Assembly: GCA_014960805.1 (NCBI GenBank) | Contig: CP063163.1 | Span: 4,303,001-4,367,000, forward strand | DNA length: 64,000 nucleotides | Reading direction: 5' to 3' | From: Cytobacillus suaedae | GTDB lineage: Bacteria > Bacillota > Bacilli > Bacillales > Bacillaceae_L | Shown here: piece by piece, positions 1-10,105 of the stretch | How positions within the stretch are numbered: position 1 is the stretch's first letter | How the letters are laid out: every line of letters starts with the position of its first letter | Notes under the pieces: generated by a model | What the model saw: the letters and a program-made list of their open reading frames with translations, nothing else | Database searches by the model: none | Told to the model about the DNA's origin: nothing | Made by a program: the position numbers and the translations under genes

Positions 1-412
1 CCTCTTTTGATTTATATACTTGATGTAAGACTGTATCTCCTACATCTGCTTCTTCAGGAATTCCAAGTTTTTCAGGGTTTAGCAGATGTTTCACTATGTA
101 TGTACGTGCCGCTAATGCCTGTGCTTTTAATGCTTCTGGTTCGAAACTAGCATTCATCTCTGACGCAACCACGCCAACGACATAATCCTCTAGTTGTACC
201 TTTTCAATTGTATTTAGTTTACTACGGTGGACAGCCACTTCAAAAGTAGGTCCTGTTGGAAGTGACACCTTTTCTTGTTTGACGGATTGGAGTTCTTCTC
301 CAAGTTGGCCACTTACTTTGTCACCAAAGGGGACGACAAGTAATGTAGGGATCATTAAAATGACAACGAATAAGACTGATACAAGTGCGACTATTGGTTT
401 CAATGGGTTCAT
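1..412 (-). CDS. spoIID: SpoIID, stage II sporulation protein D (partial, C-terminus outside window)
   Basis: SpoIID is a membrane-anchored lytic transglycosylase that, with SpoIIM and SpoIIP, remodels peptidoglycan during engulfment of the forespore. Translating the minus strand from ATG at 412 gives about 137 residues before the window edge. An N-terminal membrane anchor (about residues 5-29) is followed by the family block [20 protein letters not shown] (about residues 81-100), whose SEM segment holds the catalytic Glu known for the family. A GGAGG ribosome site lies 8 nt before the ATG. It sits directly after murAA in the same direction, as in B. subtilis. The frame is open to the edge. 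High confidence. Confidence 0.95.
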   Translation of the reverse strand, partial: MNPLKPIVALVSVLFVVILMIPTLLVVPFGDKVSGQLGEELQSVKQEKVSLPTGPTFEVAVHRSKLNTIEKVQLEDYVVGVVASEMNASFEPEALKAQALAARTYIVKHLLNPEKLGIPEEADVGDTVLHQVYKSKE

Positions 413-456
413 CAATGCTGGCCTCCATTATTGTGTAGTGTTCTTGCCTATATTTC

Positions 457-484
457 ATGATATGGTGGTGGACAAGCATTTATG
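457..484 (-). promoter_or_regulatory. Possible sigma-E promoter of spoIID
   Basis: On the minus strand CATAAAT (478-484) and CATATCAT (457-464) are 13 bp apart and end about 45 nt before the spoIID ATG. This resembles the sigma-E pattern (ATA-rich -35, CATACANT -10), with two mismatches in the -10. Inferred by eye and by the known mother-cell expression of spoIID. Confidence 0.35.
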
Positions 485-600
485 ACAAGTAGATTAGACA
501 AACTTTATTTTTCAAAAGTATGCCAATAATAATAGGCATGTTAATGAGACTAATCTGTTATTCACTAGGCAGTTTGTTTATTTGCAACATTAAAAAACTA

Positions 601-733
601 GAGTGGATTGGAGCGGAAGGCACTTGACTCCTGCGGGAAATAGAGGAAAGGTCGAGACCCCGCAGACGGAACGTTGAGGAGGCTCGACTTCCTCCCCGCG
701 GAAAGCAAGTGCCTCCAGCGGAAAGGAACGGTC
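601..733 (-). repeat. Dispersed GC-rich inverted repeat, subtype 1
   Basis: Copy in reverse orientation between spoIID and the murAA terminator. It contains the family blocks: ends GGCACTTG/CAAGTGCC, then GCGGG/CCCGC, an inner arm pairing GTCGAG with CTCGAC, and a central hairpin. No protein is coded; the ORF across it is a by-product of GC content. The rest of 413-841 holds only the spoIID leader and the murAA terminator. Confidence 0.9.
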
Positions 734-774
734 TAGTCAATACAACAACCCTTACTTTTTTTCAAAACACAAAC

Positions 775-836
775 ACAAAAAAAAAGATCAGAGAACCACT
801 GACAACTTTAATCAGTCGATTCTCTAATCTTTTTGA
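775..836 (-). terminator. Rho-independent terminator after murAA
   Basis: Reading the minus strand, AGATTAGAGAATCGACTGA pairs imperfectly with TCAGTGGTTCTCTGATCT, followed by a T run. It begins just after the murAA stop codon. Confidence 0.85.
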
Positions 837-841
837 GTAAG

Positions 842-2143
842 TCACATATTTGCTTTTGCTTGTTCTTCAGGTTGAACGATTGTTAGGTCAGCGATGCGCT
901 CGATATCAGCTCCAAGACCAGCTAATTTCTCATGGAAATTAACGTAACCACGGTCTAGATGCTTTAATTCGGTTACACGTGTATAACCGTCAGCAACTAA
1001 GCCTGATAAAATTAACGCTGCTGCTGCACGTAAGTCTGTTGCAGAAACTTCTGCTCCCTGAAGTTCTGAAGGGCCATTAATAATAACGGAACGACCTTCA
1101 ATTTTAATATCGCCATTCATTCGGCGGAATTCTTCAACATGCATGAAACGATTTTCGAATACCGTTTCGGTAATGACACTTGTGCCTTTCGCACATAGAA
1201 GTAAAGCCATCATCTGTGACTGCATATCTGTTGGAAATCCTGGGTGAGGCATTGTCTTAATGTCAATTGGCTTTAACTTTTCTGGTCCAATTACACGAAG
1301 ACCGTCTCTTTCTTCAATAATTTTGATACCCATTTCTTCCATTTTTGCTACTAATGAGCTTAAATGCTCTGGTACTGCTCCTTGAACAAGTACATTTCCG
1401 CCAGTAATTGCTGCAGCAACCATAAAAGTACCTGCTTCAATTCTGTCAGGAATGATATTGTGTCTAGTACCTCGTAATTTTTCTACACCTTCAATTCGGA
1501 TTGTTCCAGTACCTGCTCCTCTTACCTTCGCTCCCATCGAGTTAAGGAAGTTTGCAAGGTCTACAATCTCAGGCTCTTTTGCAGCATTTTCAATTACGGA
1601 TGTTCCTTCAGCTAAAGATGCAGCCATCATAATATTTTCAGTTGCCCCAACACTTGGGAAATCTAGATAAACTTTAGCACCGCGAAGTTTTCCTTCAACC
1701 TGTGCATCAATAAATCCATTACCTACTTTAACAACTGCTCCCATTGCTTCAAAGCCTTTTAAGTGTTGATCAATCGGACGTGATCCAATTGCACAACCTC
1801 CAGGCAATGCAACTCGTGCGCGACCATTACGTGCTAGTAATGATCCCATAACTAGTACGGATGCGCGCATTTTGCGGACATATTCAAATGGTGCTTCTGT
1901 TTTCAGCTCTCCTGATGCATCAACGACGATTTCATTATTTTTAAAAGAAACCTCTGCCCCTAAATAGCGCAGAACTTCATTAATCGTATATACATCAGAA
2001 AGCGTGGGTACATCACATATAATGCTTTTTCCATCACTAGCTAACAAGGATGCAGCGATAACAGGTAGTACGGCATTTTTTGCGCCTTCAACTTTGACTG
2101 TGCCGTTTAACTTTTTACCGCCGCGGACGATGATTTTTTCCAA
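842..2143 (-). CDS. murAA: UDP-N-acetylglucosamine 1-carboxyvinyltransferase MurAA
   Basis: Catalyses the first committed step of peptidoglycan synthesis, enolpyruvyl transfer from PEP to UDP-GlcNAc, in the cytoplasm. The product (433 aa) shows the two-domain inside-out barrel family features: [17 protein letters not shown] near the N-terminus, [20 protein letters not shown] with the PEP-binding, fosfomycin-reactive Cys, and [12 protein letters not shown] place the start at the TTG at 2143 (LEKIIVRGG, matching MEKIIVRGG of B. subtilis) because GGAGGGG lies 7 nt upstream; the ATG 21 nt further up has its codons overlapping that ribosome site. A second paralogue, murAB, is at 46987. Neighbours ywmB and spoIID match B. 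subtilis order. Confidence 0.96.
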   Translation of the reverse strand: MEKIIVRGGKKLNGTVKVEGAKNAVLPVIAASLLASDGKSIICDVPTLSDVYTINEVLRYLGAEVSFKNNEIVVDASGELKTEAPFEYVRKMRASVLVMGSLLARNGRARVALPGGCAIGSRPIDQHLKGFEAMGAVVKVGNGFIDAQVEGKLRGAKVYLDFPSVGATENIMMAASLAEGTSVIENAAKEPEIVDLANFLNSMGAKVRGAGTGTIRIEGVEKLRGTRHNIIPDRIEAGTFMVAAAITGGNVLVQGAVPEHLSSLVAKMEEMGIKIIEERDGLRVIGPEKLKPIDIKTMPHPGFPTDMQSQMMALLLCAKGTSVITETVFENRFMHVEEFRRMNGDIKIEGRSVIINGPSELQGAEVSATDLRAAAALILSGLVADGYTRVTELKHLDRGYVNFHEKLAGLGADIERIADLTIVQPEEQAKANM

Positions 2144-2174
2144 GGTATTCCCCTCCGCGTCCATTTTCTCTATA

Positions 2175-2927
2175 TTAATATTCAGAAGTTATGATTGGTG
2201 TTCCAACTACTATAGTTGTCGCCGAACCCAACCCAGAATTTCGTAACGCGATTTGTATATTCATTTTCTCATTTAAAGTTGGAATATCGTTCTTCCAGTT
2301 GTCAGTATATGCAGATACCGAGACAAATGTCTCTTCTTTCGTCGCTTCAATTTCATCTGCATTAAATTCTTCTAAAAGATAATCGACCTGATTATACAAA
2401 ACCCCTTCAATTCTATCACTGTATTCACCTTTTAAACAAGTGAAAATTGTGGGATTTTCTAGAAAGATGTCATTCATTGTCGATTCGAAAGAATTATAGA
2501 AAGAATCCACTAAATCGCGGTCTAGCTGCGTCCCTTTTGCATCATAAACTAAATACGTATAGGACTTTTGGTTTATGGGGGTTGATAAAATTTTTATTGT
2601 TTCTGTTTTTTCTGTATCTGTATAAATCCCTGTTGCTACCCATTTGTCTTCTTCTTCAGTAATGCTCCAATTAAAACGATTGTCTGTTTGTGTTTGCTTT
2701 AACTGAACCAGTTCTAAAAAATCAGTATAATCATGTACGGTTGTGATGTTTTCTTTTGCATAAAAAGACCATTCGTCTATAGCAATATTATTTTTTTCGA
2801 AAACTTTAAGCATATCATCTATAGGCCTATTCCCCGTTGCACTACTTTCTAAACTTCCATACATAACCAATGTAAAAATTAAAATAACTGTCATACTAAT
2901 TGTGATTATTTTATTCAAACCGCTCAC
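2175..2927 (-). CDS. ywmB: YwmB family exported protein
   Basis: Homologue of B. subtilis YwmB, a protein of unknown function with a TATA-box-binding-protein-like fold (DUF1779-type). The 250-residue product has an N-terminal signal or membrane segment (about residues 6-25) and the rest is hydrophilic and presumably outside the membrane. GTG start at 2927 with AAGGAG just upstream; a TTG three codons later is an alternative. It lies 31 bp before murAA and 0.5 kb after ywzB, the order seen in B. subtilis. Assignment rests on position, length and overall look more than on a motif; the biochemical role is unknown. Confidence 0.75.
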   Translation of the reverse strand: MSGLNKIITISMTVILIFTLVMYGSLESSATGNRPIDDMLKVFEKNNIAIDEWSFYAKENITTVHDYTDFLELVQLKQTQTDNRFNWSITEEEDKWVATGIYTDTEKTETIKILSTPINQKSYTYLVYDAKGTQLDRDLVDSFYNSFESTMNDIFLENPTIFTCLKGEYSDRIEGVLYNQVDYLLEEFNADEIEATKEETFVSVSAYTDNWKNDIPTLNEKMNIQIALRNSGLGSATTIVVGTPIITSEY

Positions 2928-3073
2928 TCCCTCTCCTTACTACTCATTCTTGCCAGATATTAGAGTCACATACGTGGAAAAACTCGTCATTCTTTGACAA
3001 TATTGGTGAAGGTTCGGCTTTTAGAATATTAAATACTTTTATGCAAAAATGGTTTATTAATAATATGTGGTTT

Positions 3074-3197
3074 GTTATGCGCGAACATCCACTTCGCTTT
3101 CCGCGGGCGATTCGGGGAGCCTCCTCGTCGCTTTGCTCCTGTGGGGTCTCCCTGAACCGTTCTCCCGCAGGAGTCTTCGTGGATGTTAGCGCATAAC
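3074..3197 (+). repeat. Dispersed GC-rich inverted repeat, subtype 2
   Basis: Terminal inverted repeat of about 19 bp (GTTATGCGCGAACATCCAC with its near-perfect complement at the far end), enclosing GCTTTCCGCGGG, GAGCCTCCTCG and CCCGCAGGAGTC blocks. Other subtype 2 copies are at 28981, 48546 and 54503. The ends differ from those copies but pair with each other, so the change is compensated. Confidence 0.9.
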
Positions 3198-3309
3198 CGG
3201 TCTCTGTAAATAAGTTAAAACAAAAACACCGATTGCTTAGAATTAATGTTAGAAATGTTAGTCTCTTTTCACATAAGCTGTTTAAAAATAACTAAAATTA
3301 GAACCCAGC

Positions 3310-3367
3310 GTGCAATGGAGCGAAAGGTACTTGACTCATGCGGGAAGTAGAGGAAAGGAACGGTCAA
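3310..3367 (-). repeat. Internally deleted copy of subtype 1 repeat
   Basis: Only the outer parts of the subtype 1 repeat remain: TGGAGCGAAAGGTACTTGAC and GGAAAGGAACGGTCAA. About 75 bp of core are missing, with the junction in a GAGGAAAGG sequence found at both deletion borders of full copies. Stretch 2941-3413 has no gene, only this, the subtype 2 copy and the ywzB terminator. Confidence 0.75.
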
Positions 3368-3383
3368 CGTTCAAATTAATAAA

Positions 3384-3410
3384 CAAAAAAACCCCGATCA
3401 TCTCGGAGTT
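3384..3410 (-). terminator. Rho-independent terminator after ywzB
   Basis: Minus strand ACTCCGA, loop GATGA, TCGGGGT followed by seven T, immediately after the ywzB stop. Confidence 0.85.
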
Positions 3411-3413
3411 TAG

Positions 3414-3647
3414 TTAAAACAATGATGGAAGTTGCTGTGACCACAATAAGTAGTCTAGGAAAAAGTTACTTACCGTTGATCCAATGGCAATTGTAGCGAA
3501 AATAAGTACAAGTCGTGCTTGGATAACATGGTTTGGTTTTAGTATTTTTTCGTAGTTAATGGATTGTAGAGCCCACCAGGTGATTGATATAAATAATAAA
3601 TGTGACAAGATACTGATTAAGGCTTGCTGACCGAATCCTGCGAGCAT
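3414..3647 (-). CDS. ywzB: DUF1146 family small membrane protein YwzB
   Basis: A 77-residue protein of the DUF1146 family (B. subtilis YwzB). Two membrane segments are visible (about residues 9-28 and 45-68), the second ending in FFLDYLLW. The start ATG has AAGGAGGAAG 8 nt upstream. In B. subtilis it lies between the atp operon and ywmB; here the nuo operon is inserted between it and atpC. Function is not known; the constant link to respiratory and ATP synthase operons suggests a membrane role, which is inference. Confidence 0.85.
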   Translation of the reverse strand: MLAGFGQQALISILSHLLFISITWWALQSINYEKILKPNHVIQARLVLIFATIAIGSTVSNFFLDYLLWSQQLPSLF

Positions 3648-3783
3648 AATGTACTTCCTCCTTAAGTTAATTAAGAATTAATTGAATTTAAGTAAGTGCT
3701 TTTGAAAATCCATTAAGGTAAGTATCAGAGCCAAAAAGTTAAGTATTATCTTATATTTACAACATAAAATACCCCTTTTACAA

Positions 3784-3811
3784 CAAAAAGAAGGGGTCCC
3801 CCAACCCCTTC
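3784..3811 (-). terminator. Rho-independent terminator of the nuo operon
   Basis: Minus strand AAGGGGT, loop TGGGGG, ACCCCTT then CTTTTTG, 30 nt after the nuoN stop. Confidence 0.85.
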
Positions 3812-3841
3812 CTTTCTTATATAAACATATCCCCTTAAGAA

Positions 3842-5353
3842 CTAACCAATAAAATCAGAAAAACGGTCAAACTGGCTTAGGAAGTCGAGTGCGATTCCTG
3901 GGAAGATACCAAGGCCGATTGTTCCAATTACACATAGAACAACAACAATTAGTATTCCAGAAGGAAGCTTCACTTTGCTATCATCTATAGCCGGTCTAAA
4001 GAACATTTGTGTTAGAATTCCAAAATAATAGAAGTAAGAAACTACTGTTGTTGCAATCATGATCGACGCTAACACATAATGTGCAGGGTCTGTCACAAAT
4101 GCACCAAGGAAGATGTTTAACTTACCAATAAAACCTGCCGTACCTGGAATTCCAGCAAGAGATAGGATGAAAATACCCATCGCCACTGCTACAAGCGGTG
4201 AACGCTTATAAAGGCCAGCAAATTGAGTAATATCTTCTGATCCTGACTTATCCGTAATAACCTGTAGGATTGCAAATACTCCAAGGTTCATGAATAGATA
4301 CGCAACAAGGTAGAACCAAACGGCATCTATCATAAAATAGGACAGTGTTGCAAACGCAACTAGGATATAACCTGCTTGTGCAATACTTGAGTAAGCAAGT
4401 AGACGCTTGATATTACGTTGCTTTAACGCAATTGTATTTCCAATAATCATTGTAGCACCTGCCAGGAAGGCAATATAATCCTGAAGGTGGAAAATTAAAA
4501 TTGGTGTTTCTTCATTTCCAGATGAAACCTGACCAAAGATAATGATCATCACACGAAGGATAATCGCGAACCCAGCTGCTTTTGAGACGATACTTAAGAA
4601 AGCAGTAACTGGTGTTGGTGCACCTTGGTAGACATCTGGAGCCCACATATGAAATGGAGCTGTTGCAATTTTAAATGATAATCCAATGAATATCATGAAA
4701 AACGCAATAGCAAGAACATAAATTAATTTTTCATTTTGAAGGTTACTTAATAGCGTAAAAATCTCAGTAAGATTTGTTGAGCCAGTTAACCCGTATACAT
4801 AACTCATACCAAACAAGATAAATGCTGTTGAGATTCCACCATTGATTACATATTTCATAGCTGATTCGTTAGAGAGTTTGTTTTTCTTACGAAGTCCAGC
4901 CAAGATATAGGATGAAATCGATAATAGCTCAAGACCAACAAATAGAGTGATTAAGTCTCCACTTGATGTCATGATCATCGCACCTAAAAGGGCCGTTAAG
5001 AGCAGGTAGTAAAACTCACCACGGTATTCTTTCATGCCTTCTTTTGGCTCATAGTTCATTGCTAAAAGAAGAACCATTCCTGCCCCAACAAGCATGATTA
5101 GCTTAAATGCTTTACCGAAACCATCTAATCTGAATGTATCATGTAGAATGGATGTAGCCTCTTTATCTAGTAGCCCCACTAGCGAAATGATGGCTAGAAC
5201 AACCCCGGCAACTCCTATCCAACCTAGAGGTCTTCGGCTTTTATCTTTCCCCATAAATAAATCAATGATGGATAGAAGGGTAGCTACACCGATGATGATA
5301 AACTCTGGTGCCATGATACTCCATTCAAAGCCTAAAAATGTTTTGAGATCCAT
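3842..5353 (-). CDS. nuoN: NADH-quinone oxidoreductase subunit N
   Basis: One of the three antiporter-like proton-pumping subunits of complex I in the membrane arm. The 503-residue protein is almost wholly hydrophobic, with about 14 predicted membrane helices, and has the proton-pump family block FHMWAPDVYQGAPTPVTAFL (about residues 235-255) plus a conserved KxxKRLLAYSSIAQAGY stretch containing the channel lysines. Last gene of the operon; starts 4 bp after nuoM ends. Length is normal for the family. Confidence 0.95.
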   Translation of the reverse strand: MDLKTFLGFEWSIMAPEFIIIGVATLLSIIDLFMGKDKSRRPLGWIGVAGVVLAIISLVGLLDKEATSILHDTFRLDGFGKAFKLIMLVGAGMVLLLAMNYEPKEGMKEYRGEFYYLLLTALLGAMIMTSSGDLITLFVGLELLSISSYILAGLRKKNKLSNESAMKYVINGGISTAFILFGMSYVYGLTGSTNLTEIFTLLSNLQNEKLIYVLAIAFFMIFIGLSFKIATAPFHMWAPDVYQGAPTPVTAFLSIVSKAAGFAIILRVMIIIFGQVSSGNEETPILIFHLQDYIAFLAGATMIIGNTIALKQRNIKRLLAYSSIAQAGYILVAFATLSYFMIDAVWFYLVAYLFMNLGVFAILQVITDKSGSEDITQFAGLYKRSPLVAVAMGIFILSLAGIPGTAGFIGKLNIFLGAFVTDPAHYVLASIMIATTVVSYFYYFGILTQMFFRPAIDDSKVKLPSGILIVVVLCVIGTIGLGIFPGIALDFLSQFDRFSDFIG

Positions 5354-5357
5354 TCGC

Positions 5358-6869
5358 TTACCCTCCTAACCCAATCATTATAGTATCAAGCACTAGCTGT
5401 AAAGGTTGTGAAAGGACATTTGGATATACCCCGATTAATACAATTAAACCAAGTAATACAAACACAGGGACGAATTCGATTGGACGCATGTCAAATGCTT
5501 TTTCATATGTGTTGTTTGGTTTTCCGTAAGTCACATTTAGTACAGCTCTTAGTAAATAGACTGCCGTCATGATAATACCAATTGTTCCGACTGCTGCGAT
5601 AATTGGCATTTCTTTAAATAGACCTAAAAACGCCATAAATTCTGCAACGAACCCTGACATACCTGGTAAGCCTAGTGATGCCATCGCTGCTGTTAATAAG
5701 AATCCAGATGCTAAAGGCATTACTTTCGCAAGTCCGCCTAAGCGTCTAATCATGGATGTACCAACACGCTCATAAATGACTCCGATTAGGAAGAACATCA
5801 ATGCTGATATCAATCCGTGTGAGATTACCTGAAAAATAGCCCCTTGAATTCCTGCTTCATTTAACGAACCAAGACCAATTAAGACAATTCCCATGTGGGA
5901 AATACTTGAATAAGCAAGGACCATTTTAAAATCATCTTGGATGAATGCTAAAAATGCCCCGTACAACAAGTTGATTACCCCAAGAATAGCAATTAGGACA
6001 GCCATCGATTTAAACTCTTCCGGGAAAAACCCTAATCCAAATCGGATTAAACCGAATGCACCAATTTTTAAAAGGATCCCTGAGTGTAGCATTACAATGG
6101 CTGGTGGTGCTTGAACGTGAACTCGAAGCATCCAGCTGTGTAATGGGAAGATCGGTAACTTAATCCCGAATGCTACCATTAATGCAATTAATAAACCATA
6201 ACGAAGTTCAGTTGTAATTGCTCCAAATGTAGGGACAGTCCCTTGTGGTGAAGCTAAAATCGCTGTAATCGCTGAGATTTTTGTAGTACCTGTTTTTGCA
6301 AATAAAATCATAATTACAATCAATAGAATGGCAGAACCGATTCCATTGTAAATTAAGAAACTAAACGCAGCTTTTTCTTTTTCAAAATAACCCCATTTAC
6401 CAATTAAGAAGAACATTGGAATTAATGTTAATTCGAAAAAGATAAAGAATAAAATTAAGTTTTCTGCTGCAAATACTCCAAGCATCCCTAATTCAAGAAG
6501 TAGGAATAGCATGAAATAACCTTTCCATTCTTTTTTAATATGAATGGAGGCAATCGCTGCCAAGGTTGAGAGAATGGCTGTCAGCAGGATCATGACTAGA
6601 GAGAATCCACTAATTCCTAGATCATATTCAACTGAAAACGGACCATCTTTGATAAATCCAAACCATTGATATTTTTCCGTATACTTAGCAAGATCTGCAC
6701 CTGCTCGGTATGAGAAAAATAAGAATAATGAAAGAAGTAGTGCTGGAAGTGTTGCTAAAAATCCTACTATTTTAATCGTTTGCTCCTGTGTTTTTGGAAC
6801 AAATGCCAATAAAATAATTCCTAGTAGTGGGGAGAATACTAATAGTGATAAAAGATATGATTCGTTCAT
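5358..6869 (-). CDS. nuoM: NADH-quinone oxidoreductase subunit M
   Basis: Antiporter-like subunit of the complex I membrane arm. The 503-residue protein has about 14 hydrophobic helices, the Glu in the FELTLIPMFF segment (about residue 145) and FPLHSWMLRVHVQAPPAIVM, with KMVLAYSSISHMG carrying the channel Lys. These are the family's proton-path residues. Its start overlaps the nuoL stop by 4 bp, so the two are likely translationally coupled. Confidence 0.95.
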   Translation of the reverse strand: MNESYLLSLLVFSPLLGIILLAFVPKTQEQTIKIVGFLATLPALLLSLFLFFSYRAGADLAKYTEKYQWFGFIKDGPFSVEYDLGISGFSLVMILLTAILSTLAAIASIHIKKEWKGYFMLFLLLELGMLGVFAAENLILFFIFFELTLIPMFFLIGKWGYFEKEKAAFSFLIYNGIGSAILLIVIMILFAKTGTTKISAITAILASPQGTVPTFGAITTELRYGLLIALMVAFGIKLPIFPLHSWMLRVHVQAPPAIVMLHSGILLKIGAFGLIRFGLGFFPEEFKSMAVLIAILGVINLLYGAFLAFIQDDFKMVLAYSSISHMGIVLIGLGSLNEAGIQGAIFQVISHGLISALMFFLIGVIYERVGTSMIRRLGGLAKVMPLASGFLLTAAMASLGLPGMSGFVAEFMAFLGLFKEMPIIAAVGTIGIIMTAVYLLRAVLNVTYGKPNNTYEKAFDMRPIEFVPVFVLLGLIVLIGVYPNVLSQPLQLVLDTIMIGLGG

Positions 6870-8734
6870 CCGAAGTACCCCCCTGTTAAAGCAAGTATTA
6901 CTAAGAGTAGTGCAAGTCCTACAAATGCAACAGATGCATAGGTTTGAACTTGACCATCTTGAAATTTAGAACCAAATTTACCAATACTTTGTGTAGCAGC
7001 AGCCACACCACTTACAATTCCTCCTATGAGGAAGCGTTCAATGTATTTTAAGAACAAGCTGAATACTTTTACTGCATACACAATGGTCATTTCATAAAAC
7101 TCATCAACGTAGTACTTGTTATAAAGTACATTGTAAGTCATTGGGAAACCTGATGATAACCAATCTCTTGAGATTGTTTTTTTACTGTAAATTAAGTAGG
7201 CAAGTAGAATTCCTGCTAAGGAAACTACGATTGCTACAATCATAATCCATTTTGGCCCTGAAACATGACCATGTCCTAATGCATGTGAATCAGCTACAAG
7301 CCAATCTCCTAAAAACGTTCCAAACCAAGGTGTATTGACATAACCAGCAAAAATCGCTAATACCCCTAACACAATCATTGGAACCGTCATCACACTTGGA
7401 GATTCATGAACATTCTTCTGCTTACCTCTTGCCTCACCAGAGAACACCATGAAGAATAAACGGAACATATAAAATGCTGTAAGGAAAGCAGTAATAACAG
7501 CTAACCAGAATAAAAAGTGGTTTCCATGTGCCCATGTAGCAAGTAGTATTTCCTCTTTACTAAAGAAACCTGAGAATAAAGGAACACCACTGATTGCTAA
7601 CGTACCAATTAAGAATAATGGTCCTGTAATGCGAAGCTTTTTCCAAAGTCCGCCCATTTCCTCAATGTTCTGCGAATGAACTGCATGGATAACACTACCT
7701 GCTGCTAGGAATAGCAATGCTTTAAAGAAAGCATGTGTCATTAAGTGAAATACACCCGCAACATAACCAGCAGATCCTAATGCAAGCATCATGTACCCTA
7801 GCTGACTCACTGTTGAGTAGGCAAGAACACGTTTAATGTCTTTTTGTACTAGACCGATTGACGCTGCAAAAATAGCTGTGATTGCTCCAATTACCGCAAC
7901 AGTCATTAATGCAGTCTCACTTGCTGCAAATAATGGGAAGGTTGCTGCTACTAAATATACCCCTGCTGCAACCATTGTCGCTGCGTGGATTAATGCTGAA
8001 ACAGGTGTAGGACCTTCCATCGCATCAGGTAACCATGTATGTAATGGGAACTGACCCGATTTACCAACTGCTCCAACGAAGATTAAAATGGCTGTTAATG
8101 TAATCATCGTCATTGAAATTGTTCCAGCTTCAACAGCTTGGAAAATTTCATCATATTCAAAGCTACCAACCTGCCAGAATAATAAAATCATCCCGATTAG
8201 TAAGCCCACGTCACCAATACGTGTCATAATAAATGCTTTTTTAGCTGCAGCTCTTGCTTCTTCCTTATAAAAGTAGAAACCAATTAATAGGAAAGAACCA
8301 ACCCCTACAAGCTCCCAAAAAATATACGTTTGTAATAGGTTAGGAGAAATGACTAATCCTAACATTGCAAATGTAAATAAGCCTAAATACGCATAGAATA
8401 CTGGAAAGCGTTCATCGCCATGCATATATCCTTTTGAATACATGTGAACGAGAAAGCTGACTAGCGATACTATTACTAACATAAGTGCATTTAACTGATT
8501 CACTTCAAAACCCGCTGTTAATTGAACATCCCCAATTGTTAGCCAAGTCGCCTCAGCCTTGTAGGTCGGTGCTGTAAAACGCTCAAAGAGCACCAACAAC
8601 GAATAAACAAATGATAAAAAGGTTAAAAACATACCTACAAAGGCACTAGATTCTTTCATTTGTTTTCCGAACACAAGAAGGAACAAAAAAGAGATAAGCG
8701 GGAAAAGCGGAATGATCCATGCATTTTCCATCAT
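6866..8734 (-). CDS. nuoL: NADH-quinone oxidoreductase subunit L
   Basis: Largest antiporter-like subunit of complex I, ending in the long lateral helix and a final membrane helix. About 16 membrane segments; signature blocks GVGSFLLIGFYF, FPLHTWLPDAMEGPTPVSAL and KRVLAYSTVSQLGYM are visible. I place the start at ATG 8734 (MMENAWIIPLFP, 622 aa), because this N-terminus begins the first membrane helix as usual and AAGGGG precedes it; a 17-codon upstream extension has no ribosome site. Overlaps nuoM by 4 bp. Confidence 0.93.
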   Translation of the reverse strand: MMENAWIIPLFPLISFLFLLVFGKQMKESSAFVGMFLTFLSFVYSLLVLFERFTAPTYKAEATWLTIGDVQLTAGFEVNQLNALMLVIVSLVSFLVHMYSKGYMHGDERFPVFYAYLGLFTFAMLGLVISPNLLQTYIFWELVGVGSFLLIGFYFYKEEARAAAKKAFIMTRIGDVGLLIGMILLFWQVGSFEYDEIFQAVEAGTISMTMITLTAILIFVGAVGKSGQFPLHTWLPDAMEGPTPVSALIHAATMVAAGVYLVAATFPLFAASETALMTVAVIGAITAIFAASIGLVQKDIKRVLAYSTVSQLGYMMLALGSAGYVAGVFHLMTHAFFKALLFLAAGSVIHAVHSQNIEEMGGLWKKLRITGPLFLIGTLAISGVPLFSGFFSKEEILLATWAHGNHFLFWLAVITAFLTAFYMFRLFFMVFSGEARGKQKNVHESPSVMTVPMIVLGVLAIFAGYVNTPWFGTFLGDWLVADSHALGHGHVSGPKWIMIVAIVVSLAGILLAYLIYSKKTISRDWLSSGFPMTYNVLYNKYYVDEFYEMTIVYAVKVFSLFLKYIERFLIGGIVSGVAAATQSIGKFGSKFQDGQVQTYASVAFVGLALLLVILALTGGYFG

Positions 8735-8820
8735 CGTATCACAATCCCCTTCTTCATTAGATGTTAGAACGAAACTGTGTATCATTCACATGATGCTCTA
8801 ACACCTTTAAAGTAGAAACC

Positions 8821-9135
8821 TTAATTTTTCATTGAGTTCATTTCGTCAACATTTACTGTTTTACGGTTGCGATATAACGCAATTAGAATGGCCAATCCAA
8901 CAGCTGCTTCTGCTGCTGCAACAGTAATCGCAAATAATGCGAAGATTTGCCCTGTAATATTAGGCATTAATCCAAACTTACTGAATGCAACTAAGTTTAT
9001 GTTAACTGCATTCAGCATTAATTCAATCGATATTAACACAATAACCGTATTACGCTTTGTTAGTGCACCGTATAAACCGATGCAAAATAAAATAAGTGCT
9101 AAGATAAGGTAGGCTGATAATGGAACTGAACTCAT
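8821..9135 (-). CDS. nuoK: NADH-quinone oxidoreductase subunit K
   Basis: Small complex I membrane subunit of 104 aa with three membrane helices. The two buried acidic residues typical of the family are present in [17 protein letters not shown] and in [17 protein letters not shown]. They take part in the proton or conformational path. Overlaps the nuoJ stop by 4 bp, followed by an 86-bp spacer to nuoL. Confidence 0.95.
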   Translation of the reverse strand: MSSVPLSAYLILALILFCIGLYGALTKRNTVIVLISIELMLNAVNINLVAFSKFGLMPNITGQIFALFAITVAAAEAAVGLAILIALYRNRKTVNVDEMNSMKN

Positions 9136-9653
9136 TCCTCCTTCGCCTCCTCTTCATCATCTTTTTTCGCAAGAACAATGGCACCAATTAGAGCAACTAA
9201 TAATACAACGGACATTAATTCAAACGGGATAATGAACTTTGTGTATAAAGTTACACCGATTTGCTCAGTATTATTTTCGTGTAGTGTTGTCTCATGAGTT
9301 CCAAGGTCAAGATCATAGATGCCAAAATAAACGGCAACCCCAAATCCTATTACTCCAAGGAATACAATTATTTTTCTAGCTAAAGTCGTTTTTGGTTCAC
9401 TTACATCATTATGACGAGTAAGCATAATTCCAAATAACATAATAATTGTAATCGCTCCAGAGTAGATAAGAATTTGAACAACTGCGATAAACTCAGCAGA
9501 AAGCATTACGTAAATACCAGCAATACTGATAAATGTAAATACCAATGCAACGACCATGTGGACAACCTTTGACAAGTTAAGCATCAAGATTCCACCGCCC
9601 ATGGCTACGACTGCAAGAAGTATAAATATGAGAAATTCTCCTGTCAAACTCAC
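9132..9653 (-). CDS. nuoJ: NADH-quinone oxidoreductase subunit J
   Basis: Complex I membrane subunit of 173 aa with five hydrophobic segments and the conserved [20 protein letters not shown] stretch that forms helix 3, the bulged helix linking the quinone site to the proton path. The C-terminus is acidic (DDEEEAKEE). Overlaps nuoI and nuoK by 4 bp at each side. Confidence 0.95.
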   Translation of the reverse strand: MSLTGEFLIFILLAVVAMGGGILMLNLSKVVHMVVALVFTFISIAGIYVMLSAEFIAVVQILIYSGAITIIMLFGIMLTRHNDVSEPKTTLARKIIVFLGVIGFGVAVYFGIYDLDLGTHETTLHENNTEQIGVTLYTKFIIPFELMSVVLLVALIGAIVLAKKDDEEEAKEE

Positions 9654-10069
9654 GCTTTATTCTCCTTTCGGACGTTTGTATCATTTTCATCCAACCACTC
9701 AAGGTTTTTAAACAACTCATCTCGGCTATATTCAGCAAGCTCAAAATTATTTGTCATAATGATCGCTTCAGTTGGACAAACCTCAGTACAAAGGTCACAA
9801 AGGATACAGATTTCAAAGTTGATATCATACGTATCAATGATTTTTCCCTTTTTCGTTGGGTCAGGGTGCTTTTTACCTGTTAACTGAATACAGTCAGTCG
9901 GGCAAATATTGGCACACTGATTACAAACGATACATTTTTCCGGATAAAACTTTTGAATTCCTCTATATCGATCCGGTAGAGGTAACGGCTCATGTGGATA
10001 TCCGTACGTTACTCTCTTCATCGTTAATCCGTTAAGGGTATATTTTAAACCTTTGAGTAAACCAAGCAT
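9650..10069 (-). CDS. nuoI: NADH-quinone oxidoreductase subunit I (2x[4Fe-4S])
   Basis: Peripheral-arm ferredoxin-like subunit of 139 aa that passes electrons through clusters N6a and N6b to NuoB. Both four-cysteine motifs are intact: CIVCNQCANICP (about residues 46-57) and CILCDLCTEVCP (about 87-98). The N-terminus is amphipathic and lies on the membrane. Located between nuoH (36-bp gap) and nuoJ (overlap). Confidence 0.96.
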   Translation of the reverse strand: MLGLLKGLKYTLNGLTMKRVTYGYPHEPLPLPDRYRGIQKFYPEKCIVCNQCANICPTDCIQLTGKKHPDPTKKGKIIDTYDINFEICILCDLCTEVCPTEAIIMTNNFELAEYSRDELFKNLEWLDENDTNVRKENKA

Positions 10070-10105
10070 GTTCTGTCACCCCTTTGTTTCAGGTAATTTT
10101 AAGCA

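Noticed and set aside
558-740. Short ORFs across the GC-rich repeats (also at 33422, 45626, 48485, 54437, 54678, 58309)
   Set aside because: They follow the repeat sequence in arbitrary frames, differ between copies and lack ribosome sites.
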